Origin: Alistipes sp.
Lineage (GTDB): Bacteria > Bacteroidota > Bacteroidia > Bacteroidales > Rikenellaceae
NCBI GenBank assembly: GCA_017631035.1
Contig: JAGBUB010000037.1
Span: 1 to 61,323, forward strand
Direction: 5' to 3'
DNA: 61,323 nt
The notes beneath the pieces were generated by a model. The model saw only the letters and a program-made list of their open reading frames with translations, had not been told where the DNA came from and did no database searches. Both the position numbers and the translations under genes were made by a program. Shown piece after piece: positions 60,824 to 61,323 of the stretch (position 1 is its first letter; the number at the start of each line of letters is the position of its first letter).

Positions 60824-60875
60824 GGCAATAGGTATTTAATGGTTGTTAATCGGGGTGTAATTATTCTTTTGTTCA

Positions 60876-60957
60876 CAAAGTTAATAAAATATGCTGATGA
60901 TTGATATATTTTATATATCACAAAAGCAGAGTTTTTAATAATTTTTTGCTAATTTTG
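60876..60957. promoter_or_regulatory. Divergent rhaM (-) and yebC (+) -7 elements
   Basis: TAACTTTG on the minus strand (60883-60876) lies about 50 bases before rhaM. TAATTTTG on the plus strand (60950-60957) lies 40 bases before yebC. Both fit TAnnTTTG; -33 boxes are not clear. The region between is A+T-rich and shows nothing else. Confidence 0.42.
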
Positions 60958-60997
60958 CGACCAATCAGAAAAATAATAACAAAAAAAATAACTCACT

Positions 60998-61323
60998 ATG
61001 GGAAGAGCGTTTGAGTATCGCAAAGCAAGAAAGATGAAGCGTTGGGGCCACATGGCTCGCGTCTTCACAAAGATTGGTAAGGAGATTGAAATGGCGGTTA
61101 AGGCTTCGGGTTCGGATCCTAACTCTAACACACGTCTTCGTATCTTGATTCAGAATGCAAAGGCTGAGAATATGCCCAAGGAGAACATCGAGCGTGCAAT
61201 CAAGCGTGCAACCGACAAGGATGCTGCTGATTACAAGGAGATGATCTACGAGGGATATGGTCCTCACGGTGTTGCATTCCTCGTTGAGACTGCAACCGAC
61301 AACACTAACCGTACGGTAGCAAG
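60998..61323 (+). CDS. YebC/PmpR-family protein, C-terminus cut by window edge
   Basis: The first 108 residues of a YebC/PmpR protein, opening [30 protein letters not shown]. The middle block [29 protein letters not shown] and the start of the second domain, [19 protein letters not shown], confirm the family. Members are described as DNA-binding regulators and, for some, as factors helping ribosomes through difficult sequences. The remaining part lies outside the window. The start is the ATG behind an A-rich leader. Confidence 0.92.
   Translation, partial: MGRAFEYRKARKMKRWGHMARVFTKIGKEIEMAVKASGSDPNSNTRLRILIQNAKAENMPKENIERAIKRATDKDAADYKEMIYEGYGPHGVAFLVETATDNTNRTVA

Overview
The window looks like a core-genome segment of a Bacteroidales bacterium, most likely Rikenellaceae (Alistipes-like); the genus is an inference. 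The reasons are the GC level of roughly one half, A-rich leaders without Shine-Dalgarno sequences, promoters of the Bacteroidetes type (TTTG or TTG, 18-22 bp, TAnnTTTG), two Skp paralogues beside BamA, a secreted S46 dipeptidyl-peptidase, and the gene order rsfS-ftsH-cdsA-psd. It is gene-dense: 57 CDS calls (two cut by the window edges) and one tRNA. No insertion sequence, integrase, phage gene, rRNA operon or CRISPR array was seen, and no gap longer than about 280 bases lacks a gene.

Left part (1-17,700): a partial MptE-like/DUF115-type gene and a family 2 glycosyltransferase diverge from a nearly symmetric promoter. Next come a MORN-like membrane protein coupled to a secreted propeller-like protein, then the envelope block uppS-bamA-skp-skp. 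nadK diverges from pdxJ-cca. A GH30 lipoprotein and a membrane acyltransferase converge on a shared terminator, followed by tRNA-Leu(GAG), a DPP11-like secreted peptidase and pgi.

Middle part (17,900-45,500): the elongasome operon mreB-mreC-mreD-mrdA(PBP2)-rodA, with a CaCA-type cation exchanger behind it. A free-standing DUF4435 (Toprim-like) gene follows with its own promoter and terminator. The minus strand then carries an M16 peptidase with a glycine-zipper partner, mdh, gcvH, birA and a secreted esterase; lysC is on the plus strand. A long minus-strand run follows: maf, a FAH-family hydrolase, lpxB, trmD, an FkbM methyltransferase, an MBL hydrolase, a SIMPL protein, rlmD, an HxlR regulator, a HAD hydrolase, a ClC-CBS channel and trpS.

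Right part (45,600-61,323): a VOC protein and an OxyR with both redox cysteines (C199, C208), then rsfS-ftsH-cdsA-psd-AI-2E transporter-stand-alone riboflavin kinase-SUI1 factor-large secreted protein combining HExxH, propeller and barrel regions. Next are mrcA (PBP1A) and asd; a thioesterase, a YrdC-type tRNA modification enzyme and rhaM lie on the minus strand; a truncated yebC runs off the end.

No clearly new multi-gene system was found; the genes are mostly housekeeping, cell-envelope and secreted functions. The most unusual signals are non-coding or architectural: two diverged copies of an interspersed element directly behind the stop codons of pgi and lpxB, the symmetric bidirectional promoter at 498-533, back-to-back promoters between trpS and VOC-oxyR, the HExxH/propeller/barrel fusion, the lone DUF4435 gene, and a riboflavin kinase with no FAD-synthetase half.
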